This document shows positions 31,908 through 39,055 of a DNA stretch of 41,834 nucleotides, piece after piece. Each line of letters begins with the position of its first letter. Position 1 is the stretch's first letter. The notes below the pieces were generated by a model, which saw only the letters and a list, made by a program, of their open reading frames with translations, searched no databases and was not told where the DNA came from. This DNA comes from an uncultured Verrucomicrobia subdivision 3 bacterium. Lineage in GTDB: Bacteria; Verrucomicrobiota; Verrucomicrobiia; Limisphaerales; UBA11358. Location of the stretch: the NCBI GenBank assembly GCA_903875465.1, contig CAIQWB010000086.1, positions 1 through 41,834 on the forward strand, written 5' to 3'. The position numbers and the translations under genes are program-made.

Positions 31908-31949
31908 AAAAATTACCGCAGGGCTTTAATGATTACTCCGGTAATTTTT
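31908..31949 (-). terminator. Terminator-like attenuator spanning the pstS stop codon
   Basis: A perfect 11-bp inverted repeat (AAAAATTACCG at 31908-31918, CGGTAATTTTT at 31939-31949) has a 20-nt loop that contains the pstS TAA (31926-31928). In the minus direction the stem ends in a run of five T. This is the layout of an intrinsic terminator placed between pstS and pstC, allowing partial read-through. Confidence 0.6.
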
Positions 31950-32780
31950 GGGCAGCGGATAATAGCCAACGTCTTTGACAATTTTCTGGCCATCATCACT
32001 GCGAATCCACTTCAGGTAGGCCCCGGCGTCGTCCTTGTCCAACGCGGGATTGACGTACACATAAAGGTAACGCCAAATGGGATAGGTTTGGTTTTCCACG
32101 TTTTCCTCCGTGGGTTCAATCGCCGGGGAAGCATCATCTTTTTTAACGTTAACATGCTTCACTCCGGTCCCAAAAGCCGCCCCGCCATAGCCAATGCCCC
32201 CCTTGTCTTTGCCCACCGCCTGAATAATTGCTGCTGTTCCAGGCATAGTTTGGGCGCTGGAAGCAAAGTCATTGCCTTTGAGCACATGTTCCTTGAAAAA
32301 CTCATAAGTTCCTGAGCTGTTTTCCCGGCTGTAAATGGTAATTGGGGCATTTGCACCGCCCACATCCTTCCAGTTTTTGATCTTGCCAGTGAAAATACCT
32401 TGTAATTGATCGAGTGTCAGTTCCTTCACGGGACAATCCTCGTTGACATAAACCGATAGGCCGTCCATGGCCACTTTGTACTCGGTCGGGAGTTTGCCAA
32501 AAGCTTTGATGCAATGGGCGATTTCCGCCGGCCTGGCTTTGCGGGAGGAATCGCACAAGTCTGTGGTTTGTGCCTGCAACGCGGCAAAACCGATGCCGGA
32601 TCCACCGCCCGTGACTTGAATTTTCACGTCGGCATGCTGATTCATATAGGTTTCCGCCCATTTTTGGGCCAAAATGACCAGTGTGTCGGAGCCTTTGACC
32701 GTAATTTGACCAGCCCGGGCAGTGATGAAAGCCCCTAAAATCAATCCAAACGTCAATATATGCAAAATATTTTTTTTCAT
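31926..32780 (-). CDS. pstS: Phosphate ABC transporter substrate-binding protein PstS
   Basis: 284-aa periplasmic phosphate-binding protein. Signal peptide MKKNILHILTFGLILGAFITARA; phosphate-binding loops TVKGSDTLVILAQKW, TGGGSGIGFAAL and the YSRENSSGTYEFFKEHVL segment (Ser/Thr contacts). I start at MKKN rather than the in-frame position 29 codons upstream because only MKKN gives a signal peptide. It is the first gene of the pst operon, with Pho-box-like repeats ~170-205 nt upstream, and a hairpin after it that should keep its mRNA in excess over pstCAB. Confidence 0.96.
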   Translation of the reverse strand: MKKNILHILTFGLILGAFITARAGQITVKGSDTLVILAQKWAETYMNQHADVKIQVTGGGSGIGFAALQAQTTDLCDSSRKARPAEIAHCIKAFGKLPTEYKVAMDGLSVYVNEDCPVKELTLDQLQGIFTGKIKNWKDVGGANAPITIYSRENSSGTYEFFKEHVLKGNDFASSAQTMPGTAAIIQAVGKDKGGIGYGGAAFGTGVKHVNVKKDDASPAIEPTEENVENQTYPIWRYLYVYVNPALDKDDAGAYLKWIRSDDGQKIVKDVGYYPLPKNYRSNH

Positions 32781-32947
32781 GTTGTCTCTAAAGAACCAAT
32801 TGCCCAAACAAACTACCAGGTATCGAGGTGGCAAGTCCATTTCCAGGCTGGCCCGACTTGACCGCAAGTCAGTTCTCCGCGCCGTTTATACCTTACTCAT
32901 TAACCAAGCACTTCCTGTGACCACACGGACATTTTGGCCATCCAGAG

Positions 32948-32985
32948 TTACAGGATGGCGACTTGATGGTTACAATCTGGTGACA
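32948..32985 (-). promoter_or_regulatory. Four tandem Pho-box-like half-sites upstream of pstS
   Basis: On the plus strand TTACA (32948), CGACT (32959), TTACA (32970) and TGACA (32981) recur every 11 bp, i.e. two adjacent 22-bp boxes. In the pstS direction the best pair reads TGTCA-N6-TGTAA. The same pair occurs upstream of phoB. PhoB binding is inferred from spacing, orientation and location; the leader to the pstS ATG is long (~165 nt) and shows no other gene. Confidence 0.6.
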
Positions 32986-33250
32986 AACGTTTCTTTTGCC
33001 TTATTGCCAAGTCTATTCGAATCGCCATATTGGGAATGGTCCGTGGGCGTTTTGCCGAATTATTGGAAAACTATCGAACCCTTGCAGTTTGAGTTCTGCC
33101 CAAGAATTCAATATCATCTGATTTTTGGTGAGCAATTGCACCCAGTATTTCCGACCGTGGCACGGGAGGTGCTGTGCTTCCGAATTGATTTTTTCCGGGC
33201 ATAATGTTGGCATAATAAAGTTTTGCTTTAATGTGCCGGGTAAAACAAAC

Positions 33251-33265
33251 ACTGGCCTGGCCAGT
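33251..33265 (+). promoter_or_regulatory. 15-bp perfect palindrome before the PepSY-like gene
   Basis: ACTGGCC-T-GGCCAGT is a perfect palindrome ending 15 nt before the ATG at 33280. Its position at the start of a gene suggests an operator or a 5'-UTR stem; there is no independent support. Confidence 0.35.
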
Positions 33266-33279
33266 AACCAAATAACAAC

Positions 33280-33786
33280 ATGATTCCTAAATTCAAAAAA
33301 ATGAGAACATGCGCTTTCGCCCTCGCCGTCATGGCTGGGTTCGCAGCATCGGCTTGGTGTGCAGATGAATCGGAGGATGCAGTTTCGCTAGCCATTGTGC
33401 CACCCAAGGTCAAGGCGACTCTGGCTAAATATGCCACTGAATCCGAGGTCAAAAAGGTTGTCAAAGGAGACCAGGATGGGACAAAAGTGTACGAATTCGA
33501 CATTGAACACGGCACCCACAAGTTTGAGCTGGCCATTTCCAAGAAGGGAAAATACATGGGCCAGGAGGAGGATGTGGAATTTTCCGCCTTCCCAGCAGCG
33601 GCGCAAAAGGCCCTGACTGCCCAATCGGCTGGTGCCAAAATGTCCGGCTTCGAAAAAGCGACGGATAAGCAGGGTAAAGTCACTTACGAAGCCACATTCC
33701 TCAAAGGTGGCAAACCTATTGAAGTAGCGGTGGATGCTGATGGCAAGGTCATAAGCACTGAAAATGTCACCGACGAAAAGGACTGA
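33280..33786 (+). CDS. Periplasmic PepSY-like (BLIP-like fold) protein
   Basis: 168-aa exported protein with a signal peptide (MRTCAFALAVMAGFAASAWC; ATG 33301 is an alternative start). Two tandem copies of a PepSY-like beta domain follow: VKATLAKYATESEVKKVVKG ... FELAISKKGKYM and AAQKALTAQSAGAKMSGFEK ... IEVAVDADGKVIS. Such proteins often sit beside two-component systems and are thought to bind peptides or modulate sensors or proteases, but no activity is established. Downstream come a hypothetical gene and a CusR/CusS-type pair in the same direction. Confidence 0.8.
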   Translation: MIPKFKKMRTCAFALAVMAGFAASAWCADESEDAVSLAIVPPKVKATLAKYATESEVKKVVKGDQDGTKVYEFDIEHGTHKFELAISKKGKYMGQEEDVEFSAFPAAAQKALTAQSAGAKMSGFEKATDKQGKVTYEATFLKGGKPIEVAVDADGKVISTENVTDEKD

Positions 33787-33806
33787 ACACAGGCAAATCT
33801 CCCGCT

Positions 33807-33831
33807 CCGCCGCCGGTCCAGCCGGTGGCGG
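33807..33831 (+). other. GC-rich hairpin after the PepSY-like gene
   Basis: A 10-bp stem with one G-U pair (33807-33816/33822-33831) and a 5-nt loop lies 20 nt past the stop and 10 nt before the next ATG. There is no U-tract, so it is more likely an mRNA 3'-end stabiliser or processing stem than a terminator. Confidence 0.45.
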
Positions 33832-33841
33832 GGCAATCGTC

Positions 33842-34432
33842 ATGAAAATTCAAACTAGTGCTCTACTGATCGGACTCCTGGTCCTCGCGGGAGCAATCGG
33901 GGTGTTGGTGCAGTCCCAGGCTCCAGTGCCACCAAGGTCCAGCGCAAGCCATGCTGCTACCTCCACCAACCGCCCAGTTTTGGCCGACACGGCCAACTCG
34001 GCGCCGCCGGCGGTTAAGGAAGCGGAGCTAGCCGCCGCCCCGGCGGTTAGCTTGGCCACCAAGGTGAATCTTTCCAAAAAGGCTAAAGCCAGCAAACCCG
34101 CCGCCAAAGCAAAGGAGCCAATCCAGGACCCGACTGCGCGGGCAGCGCTCAGTCTGGTGGGAATGGACCCGGAGGCCGAGGACTATTGGTATGGGGCCAT
34201 CAACGATCCCAAGCTCTCGGCGGAGGAACGGCAAGACTTGATTGAGGATTTAAATGAAGACGGCTTGTCTGACCCCAAGCATCCGGCGGCCGAGGATCTG
34301 CCACTGATTGTTAATCGCCTGCAATTAATCGAGGAAGCCGCACCTTACGCCATGGACCAGGTGAATGCGGAGGCCTTTCAGGAGGCCTACAAAGATCTGG
34401 TGGCCATGCTCAATGGTGAACCAGTGAAGTGA
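33842..34432 (+). CDS. Hypothetical secreted or membrane-anchored protein
   Basis: 196-aa protein. The N-terminal hydrophobic segment (SALLIGLLVLAGAIGVLV) is a signal anchor, followed by a Pro/Ala/Lys-rich linker (~25-95) and an acidic helical C-terminal domain (TARAALSLVGMDPEAEDYWY, LSAEERQDLIEDLNEDGL, FQEAYKDLVAML). I recognise no family. The ATG 33842 is chosen because it precedes the hydrophobic segment; the frame is open into the previous gene. It lies between the PepSY-like gene and a response regulator, 43 nt before the latter. Confidence 0.65.
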   Translation: MKIQTSALLIGLLVLAGAIGVLVQSQAPVPPRSSASHAATSTNRPVLADTANSAPPAVKEAELAAAPAVSLATKVNLSKKAKASKPAAKAKEPIQDPTARAALSLVGMDPEAEDYWYGAINDPKLSAEERQDLIEDLNEDGLSDPKHPAAEDLPLIVNRLQLIEEAAPYAMDQVNAEAFQEAYKDLVAMLNGEPVK

Positions 34433-34475
34433 TGAATTGCGTGCAAGCTCCGGCGGCATTCCGCTAAAATTCCTC

Positions 34476-35150
34476 ATGCGCGTGCTTTTGGTGGAAGATT
34501 CACCACGGTTGCAACAGTCCCTGGGCAAGGCACTGCGGCAATCCGGGTATGCCGTGGATATGAGCGGCGACGGCGAGAACGGCCTCTGGCTGGCGGAGAC
34601 CAATGAGTATGACGCGCTGATTTTGGACATCATGCTGCCCAAACTGGACGGACTTACCGTGTTGCGGCGCCTGCGTGGGCAAGGGCGGCAGACCCCTATT
34701 TTATTCCTCACCGCCCGGGACACAGTGGCCGACCGGGTGGTCGGCTTGCAAAGCGGCGCGGATGATTACTTGGTGAAACCCTTTGCCGTGCAGGAATTGC
34801 TGGCCCGGGTGCAGGTGCTTTGTCGTCGGTCCTACGCGGCGTGCAGCAACACCCTGGTGCTGGGGCCGGTGGTAATTGACCTGACGGCCCACACGGTCCG
34901 GCGGGCGGGTGAGGTGGTGGAGTTGACTGCCCGGGAATTCCGGTTGCTGGCATATATGGCATTGCGGCGCGACCAGGTTGTGACGCGCAGTGAAATCGAG
35001 ACGCACGTTTATAACGAAGCCACTGACCTTATGAGCAACGCTGTGGACTCGGCCATCTGTTCACTGCGTAAAAAGCTGGAGCCACCTGGCACTGCCCTTC
35101 TGATTCATACCAAACGGGGACTGGGATATACTTTGAAGGAGCCAGTGTGA
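34476..35150 (+). CDS. OmpR-family response regulator (CusR/QseB-like)
   Basis: 224-aa regulator. The receiver domain has E7/D8, phosphoacceptor D51 (ALILDIMLPKLDGL), T81 and a lysine in LVKPFAVQELLARV. The winged-helix output domain ends with SNAVDSAICSLRKKL and HTKRGLGYTLKEP. The start MRVLLVEDSPRL is the family start; the frame extends 13 codons further up. The stop overlaps the GTG start of the downstream kinase (GTGA), so the two are translationally coupled. Metal or envelope signals are typical for this subgroup; none is shown here. Confidence 0.9.
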   Translation: MRVLLVEDSPRLQQSLGKALRQSGYAVDMSGDGENGLWLAETNEYDALILDIMLPKLDGLTVLRRLRGQGRQTPILFLTARDTVADRVVGLQSGADDYLVKPFAVQELLARVQVLCRRSYAACSNTLVLGPVVIDLTAHTVRRAGEVVELTAREFRLLAYMALRRDQVVTRSEIETHVYNEATDLMSNAVDSAICSLRKKLEPPGTALLIHTKRGLGYTLKEPV

Positions 35151-35551
35151 AATCCATTCACCAGCAGCTCGTGCAATCGATTCTGGCGGGCTTTGGCCTC
35201 CTGCTGCTGGCTGGTGGCCTGGCGATATATTTCTTCACCCGCCTGGCGCTGCTCAGCGATTTTGACGCGGGACTGCGGACGAAAGCGCTCGCCGTCATGG
35301 CCCAAACGGAGCAAGGGGCAGCAGGTATTCAAGTAGAACTGCCGGACACGCTGTTTCCAGGTGGCAACGACCGGGTGTTTCCACAGTATTACGAACTTTG
35401 GCAAACCAATGGAATACGCTGCATGCGATCGGCTGCACTGGCAGAGGCGGACCTGCCTTTCGCGCCCAGACCTTTAAACACGCCGGTTTATTGGAATATT
35501 GACCTTCCCGACGATCGGGATGGCCGTGCCGTTGGCGTTTTTTTACTGTAA
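35147..35551 (+). CDS. Sensor histidine kinase, N-terminal part (before frameshift)
   Basis: 134-aa ORF starting at a GTG that overlaps the regulator stop. It has the first membrane helix (ILAGFGLLLLAGGLAIYFF) and most of the periplasmic sensor domain (FDAGLRTKALAVMAQTEQ, PQYYELWQTNGIRCMR), typical of CusS/TctE-type kinases. It ends two codons after a TTT-TTA pair. The missing second helix, HAMP and kinase core are encoded in the -1 frame immediately downstream (FTVKTEEGDKQAKEPMPFLL...). Either the gene is broken, the sequence has a homopolymer indel, or a -1 frameshift at 35539-35545 makes the full ~463-aa protein. Confidence 0.7.
   Translation: MKSIHQQLVQSILAGFGLLLLAGGLAIYFFTRLALLSDFDAGLRTKALAVMAQTEQGAAGIQVELPDTLFPGGNDRVFPQYYELWQTNGIRCMRSAALAEADLPFAPRPLNTPVYWNIDLPDDRDGRAVGVFLL
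35539..35545 (+). other. Possible -1 slippery heptamer U_UUU_UUA in the kinase gene
   Basis: The reading frame runs GTT-TTT-TTA-CTG-TAA, so T_TTT_TTA fits the X_XXY_YYZ slippery pattern exactly. A -1 shift here enters the frame of the rest of the kinase. The zero-frame stop is 1 codon after the heptamer. An AGGAGGGGG tract follows at 35558-35566; I see no convincing downstream stem. Confidence 0.4.
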
Positions 35552-35586
35552 AGACTGAGGAGGGGGACAAGCAAGCCAAGGAGCCC

Positions 35587-36537
35587 ATGCCATTTTTACT
35601 CGTCGTGGCAGATGACCGGCATAATTTGGATGTCACGCTGGGCACCTTGGCCACGGTGCTGCTTGGCGTGGGGTTGCTCACCACTTTGATGACGGTGCCG
35701 CTAGTACGACTATCCCTGCGCCAGGGAAATGCGCCGCTGGAGGAAATGGCCCAACGGGCGTCCACAATCACGGTCGATTCCCTGGAAGCGCACTTTCCGG
35801 TGGCGTCCTTGCCGGCGGAACTCCAGCCAATTGCCATGCGACTGAATGATTTGCTAGTCCGTTTGAAGTCGGCCTTTGAGCGGGAGCGGCGGTTTAGTGC
35901 AGACCTGGCGCATGAGTTGCGCACGCCACTGGCTGAATTGCGTTCGCAGGCGGAGGTAGAACTCGCCTGGCCGGAAGATGGGGACAAAGCCCGGCAACAG
36001 GACACCCTCAATATCGCGCTGCATATGGAAGCTATTTTAACAAGATTGCTGGAACTGGCTCGCTGTGAAAATGGTCAAATGCCATTGCACTTGGAGCCAA
36101 TTCTGCTGGCCAGTCTCATTGACGAGGTGTGGCGAGAGCTGGCCGAGCGGGCAAGCCAAAGGCAGATCACAATCCATTTTGAGATTCCACCCGGAACCGT
36201 GATACAGACGGACCGAACGCTGTTACGCTCCATTTTATTCAATCTGCTGGCAAATATGGTGGAATATTCGCAAACGCCCGGCCAGGGATTCATTCAATGG
36301 GACGCAGCCGAGGAGGCGTTGAGCATCAGCAATTCCGTTTTTGATTTGATTCCGGCAGATATAACGCATCTATTTGAGCGGCTCTGGCGCAAGGATCCGT
36401 CCCGAACCGGCGGGGTGCATTGTGGTTTAGGTTTGGCGGTAAGCCGGGCGCTGGCAAAGACCCTGGGCGCCAGTTTGCAGGCGTCTTTAGGGGAGGACGG
36501 CGTATTAACCTTGGTCTTGCGGTGGGAGCTAAATTAA
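35587..36537 (+). CDS. Sensor histidine kinase, C-terminal part (after frameshift)
   Basis: 316-aa ORF from the first internal ATG, although the coding frame runs back to the frameshift point. It contains the second membrane helix (LATVLLGVGLLTTLMTVPLV), a HAMP-like stretch (NAPLEEMAQRASTI), HisKA with the phosphoacceptor His in SADLAHELRTPLAE, and HATPase_c with the N box NLLANMVEYS. A degenerate G1 region (ISNSVFDLIPADI) and GLGLAVSRALAKTLG follow, as in a known subgroup that also has LFERLWRKD. As a separate protein it would lack the sensor. The partner regulator is directly upstream. Confidence 0.75.
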   Translation: MPFLLVVADDRHNLDVTLGTLATVLLGVGLLTTLMTVPLVRLSLRQGNAPLEEMAQRASTITVDSLEAHFPVASLPAELQPIAMRLNDLLVRLKSAFERERRFSADLAHELRTPLAELRSQAEVELAWPEDGDKARQQDTLNIALHMEAILTRLLELARCENGQMPLHLEPILLASLIDEVWRELAERASQRQITIHFEIPPGTVIQTDRTLLRSILFNLLANMVEYSQTPGQGFIQWDAAEEALSISNSVFDLIPADITHLFERLWRKDPSRTGGVHCGLGLAVSRALAKTLGASLQASLGEDGVLTLVLRWELN

Positions 36538-36575
36538 TCTCGATTGAGAAATGCCGCCAATGGGGAAACGTTCAA

Positions 36576-36633
36576 ATTAAAGGGAGGGGAGCGGTAAATA
36601 ATGCTTTTGAATTTTTGGCTCCCTCCATTTAAT
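36576..36633. other. Imperfect 16-bp inverted repeat upstream of plsY
   Basis: Arms 36576-36592 and 36618-36633 pair over ~16 bp with one mismatch and one bulged G, enclosing a 25-nt loop. The repeat lies between the kinase stop and the plsY GTG (8 nt before it). It may end the upstream transcript or fold over the plsY ribosome-binding region. Confidence 0.4.
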
Positions 36634-36641
36634 CTGTAACC

Positions 36642-37280
36642 GTGCCAATTGTCACCTGCGGAATCACATTGTTCACTGCGTATTTACTGGGCTCACTGCC
36701 CACGGGGTACCTTGTCGGGCGGGTCAAGGGCGTGGACATCCGCACGGTGGGCAGCAAAAACATGGGGGCGACGAATGTTTTTCGCACCGTGGGGAAGGCA
36801 CTGGGAATTTTCGTCCTGCTGGTGGATGCTTTAAAAGGCTGGCTGGCCGTGGCGGTGCTCGCGCCATTTATTGGCCATGCGGTAACCCCGCAAAGCGCAC
36901 TTGGCTGGCTGCCGGTCGTGGGCGGCATTGGTGCGATTCTGGGGCACAATTATACGTGCTGGCTGCAATTCAAAGGCGGCAAAGGCATTGCCACCTCGGC
37001 CGGGGTGTTCGTGGCCCTCGTGCCTGGCGCTTTGTTAGTTGCCTTGGTGGTTTGGATTATCCTATTTGCCGCGACCCGTTATGTTTCGGTCGCCTCGATT
37101 GCGGCTGCCGCGACTCTGCCGGTGGCGGCTTGGTTAACGACACATGACCTGGGCTTGACGGTCGTGACCCTGGTGATGGGTGCCCTGGCGATTTACAAAC
37201 ACAAAAAGAATATCGAGCGGCTGCGGGCGGGTACGGAAAATCGGATTGAGTTTGGCAAGAAAAAGGGATTGACACCATGA
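36642..37280 (+). CDS. plsY: Acyl-phosphate:glycerol-3-phosphate acyltransferase PlsY
   Basis: 212-aa integral membrane enzyme that transfers the acyl group from acyl-phosphate to glycerol-3-phosphate, the first acylation step of phospholipid synthesis. Motif 1 is AYLLGSLPTGYLVGR plus GSKNMGATNVFR; motif 2 is LGHNYTCWLQFKGGKGIAT; motif 3 lies near the C-terminus (IYKHKKNIERLRAGTEN). It starts at GTG 36642. The stop overlaps gpsA by 4 nt, placing the two consecutive steps in one operon. Confidence 0.95.
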   Translation: MPIVTCGITLFTAYLLGSLPTGYLVGRVKGVDIRTVGSKNMGATNVFRTVGKALGIFVLLVDALKGWLAVAVLAPFIGHAVTPQSALGWLPVVGGIGAILGHNYTCWLQFKGGKGIATSAGVFVALVPGALLVALVVWIILFAATRYVSVASIAAAATLPVAAWLTTHDLGLTVVTLVMGALAIYKHKKNIERLRAGTENRIEFGKKKGLTP

Positions 37281-38257
37281 AGGTAGCGGTTTTGGGTGCG
37301 GGTGCCTGGGGAACCGCCCTGGCGCGGGTGCTGCAAACTGGCGGTCAGGACGTGACGCTTTGGGGGCACGCCCCCGCGCACTTGGAAGAAATGCGCCGGA
37401 CGCGGCGAAATGAACGGTATCTGTCGGGGATTGAACTGCCGTTGGATTTGCAATATGCCACGGACTTGCCAGCGGCCCTGGCCGGCGCGGATTGGGTGGT
37501 GGTGGCGGTGCCCTCCAAAGCCTTGCGCGCCGTTACCAGCCTGCTGGGAGATTTTTCTGGCGGGGTGGTTAGCGTGACCAAAGGCATTGAACATCACACC
37601 GGACTCACCATGTGTGGGGTGCTGGCCGAGACTGCTCCCCGGGCAAGGCGCGCGGCACTCTCGGGGCCATCATTTGCCGTGGAAGTAGCGCGCGGAATTC
37701 CCACGGCAATTGTGGCGGCCAGCGCGGACCCGGCCACGGCGAAAGCGGTGCAACTTTTGTTTCACCGGCCTGCTTTTCGCGTTTATACCAGCCAAGATCT
37801 GGCGGGAGTGGAATTGGGCGGGGCGCTAAAAAATGTCATAGCGATCGCGGCCGGCATTTGCGATGGGCTGGGTTTTGGCGACAATTCCAAAGCGGCCCTA
37901 GTCACGCGGGCGCTGGCCGAAATGCGCCGGCTGGGCGTGGCGGCGGGGGCGCAGGCGGAAACGTTTTCCGGACTCAGCGGGCTAGGCGACCTCATGGTCA
38001 CCTGCTTCTCCAAGCTGAGCCGCAACCGGGGCTTTGGCGAGCGGGTTGGCCGCGGCGAAGGCATTCCGGCGATTATTGCCAGCATGACTGCCGTTGCCGA
38101 AGGCTACCCCACGGCCCGTTCAGCGGCGGAATTGTCGAGGAAACTGGGCGTGGAAGCGCCGATTGTCGAAGAGGTTCACGCGATGCTTTATCTCGGCAAA
38201 AACCCGGGCCAGGCGTTGCAGGATTTGATAACGCGGGTTTCCAAGGCCGAAGATTAA
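37277..38257 (+). CDS. gpsA: NAD(P)-dependent glycerol-3-phosphate dehydrogenase GpsA
   Basis: 326-aa enzyme producing sn-glycerol-3-phosphate from dihydroxyacetone phosphate, the substrate of PlsY. The Rossmann motif is VLGAGAWGTAL. Catalytic and substrate segments are ALSGPSFAVEVARGIPTA and GVELGGALKNVIAIAAGI (active-site Lys), with SGLSGLGDLMVTC downstream. Length is normal. It is coupled to plsY by an ATGA overlap and convergent with thrH. Confidence 0.96.
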   Translation: MKVAVLGAGAWGTALARVLQTGGQDVTLWGHAPAHLEEMRRTRRNERYLSGIELPLDLQYATDLPAALAGADWVVVAVPSKALRAVTSLLGDFSGGVVSVTKGIEHHTGLTMCGVLAETAPRARRAALSGPSFAVEVARGIPTAIVAASADPATAKAVQLLFHRPAFRVYTSQDLAGVELGGALKNVIAIAAGICDGLGFGDNSKAALVTRALAEMRRLGVAAGAQAETFSGLSGLGDLMVTCFSKLSRNRGFGERVGRGEGIPAIIASMTAVAEGYPTARSAAELSRKLGVEAPIVEEVHAMLYLGKNPGQALQDLITRVSKAED

Positions 38258-38264
38258 ACTGGGC

Positions 38265-38870
38265 TTAGCACAGCGCAGTCTTGATCAAGGCGGCCAGTTC
38301 TTCATAAGTATGCACCGCCTGGAATTGAGGGAACTGGGCAATCACCATGGGCGGAGCGTGAAACAGAAAACCGGCATCAGCTTCGATGAGCATGGCTGTA
38401 TCATTGAATGAATCTCCGGCGGCGACCACTCGATAATTTAACGATTTTAGGGCGGCCACGGCTTTCTTCTTTTGATCCGGTACGCGCAGTTTATAATCAG
38501 TGATGCGGTCATCGACCACCACGAGTTTGTGACAGAAGAGGGACGGCCAGTTAAGCTGGCGGATCAGTGGGACGGCGAATTGTTCAAAGGTGTCCGAGAG
38601 AATGATCACCTGGGTGGTAGCGCGCAGATCATCCAAAAAAGCTTTTGCTCCGTCCAGTAATGGAAGGGTGCCAATAACGTTCTGGATATCGGAAAGCTTG
38701 ACGCCGTGCTGGTCCAGAATGGCAATCCGGTAGCGCATTAGTTTGTCATAATCCGGCTCGTCGCGCGTGGTTCGGCGCAATTCCGGGATACCGGTCTTGT
38801 CCGCCACGGCGATCCAGATTTCCGGCGTCAACACGCCTTCCATGTCCAAAGTGACAATTGATTGTTTCAC
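38265..38870 (-). CDS. thrH: ThrH-type phosphoserine phosphatase / homoserine phosphotransferase
   Basis: ~201-aa HAD-superfamily enzyme closely resembling Pseudomonas ThrH, which hydrolyses phosphoserine and can transfer the phosphate to homoserine. The nucleophile motif is LDMEGVLTPEIWIA (DxEG, the ThrH variant of DxDG). Further matches are TTRDEPDYDKLMRYR, VIILSDTFEQF, YRVVAAGDSFNDTAML and GFLFHAPPMVIAQFPQFQAV HTYEEL. I use the GTG giving MKQSIVTLDMEG because it fits the family start; the frame runs 24 codons further up to an ATG at 38942. It is convergent with gpsA, 7 nt apart. Confidence 0.9.
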   Translation of the reverse strand: MKQSIVTLDMEGVLTPEIWIAVADKTGIPELRRTTRDEPDYDKLMRYRIAILDQHGVKLSDIQNVIGTLPLLDGAKAFLDDLRATTQVIILSDTFEQFAVPLIRQLNWPSLFCHKLVVVDDRITDYKLRVPDQKKKAVAALKSLNYRVVAAGDSFNDTAMLIEADAGFLFHAPPMVIAQFPQFQAVHTYEELAALIKTALC

Positions 38871-39055
38871 GGGCGGGAGTTTTCCAAAATGCCAGCTGGA
38901 TGTCGAGTGGTTCGCAACAAATTGCCATTGTTTGCCGATCATTTACTGCTTGCCAATAAAATGGGATTCAGGATAAATGAGGCTGTTCCCCCAATTATAG
39001 CGAGGCAATCAAACTGGTGCTTCAACTAAAATACATAAAAAAAGATCCCATTACT

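Noticed and set aside
32722-33204. 160-codon plus-strand ORF over the pstS leader
   Set aside because: It runs antisense into pstS and across the Pho-box region, with no recognisable protein sequence.
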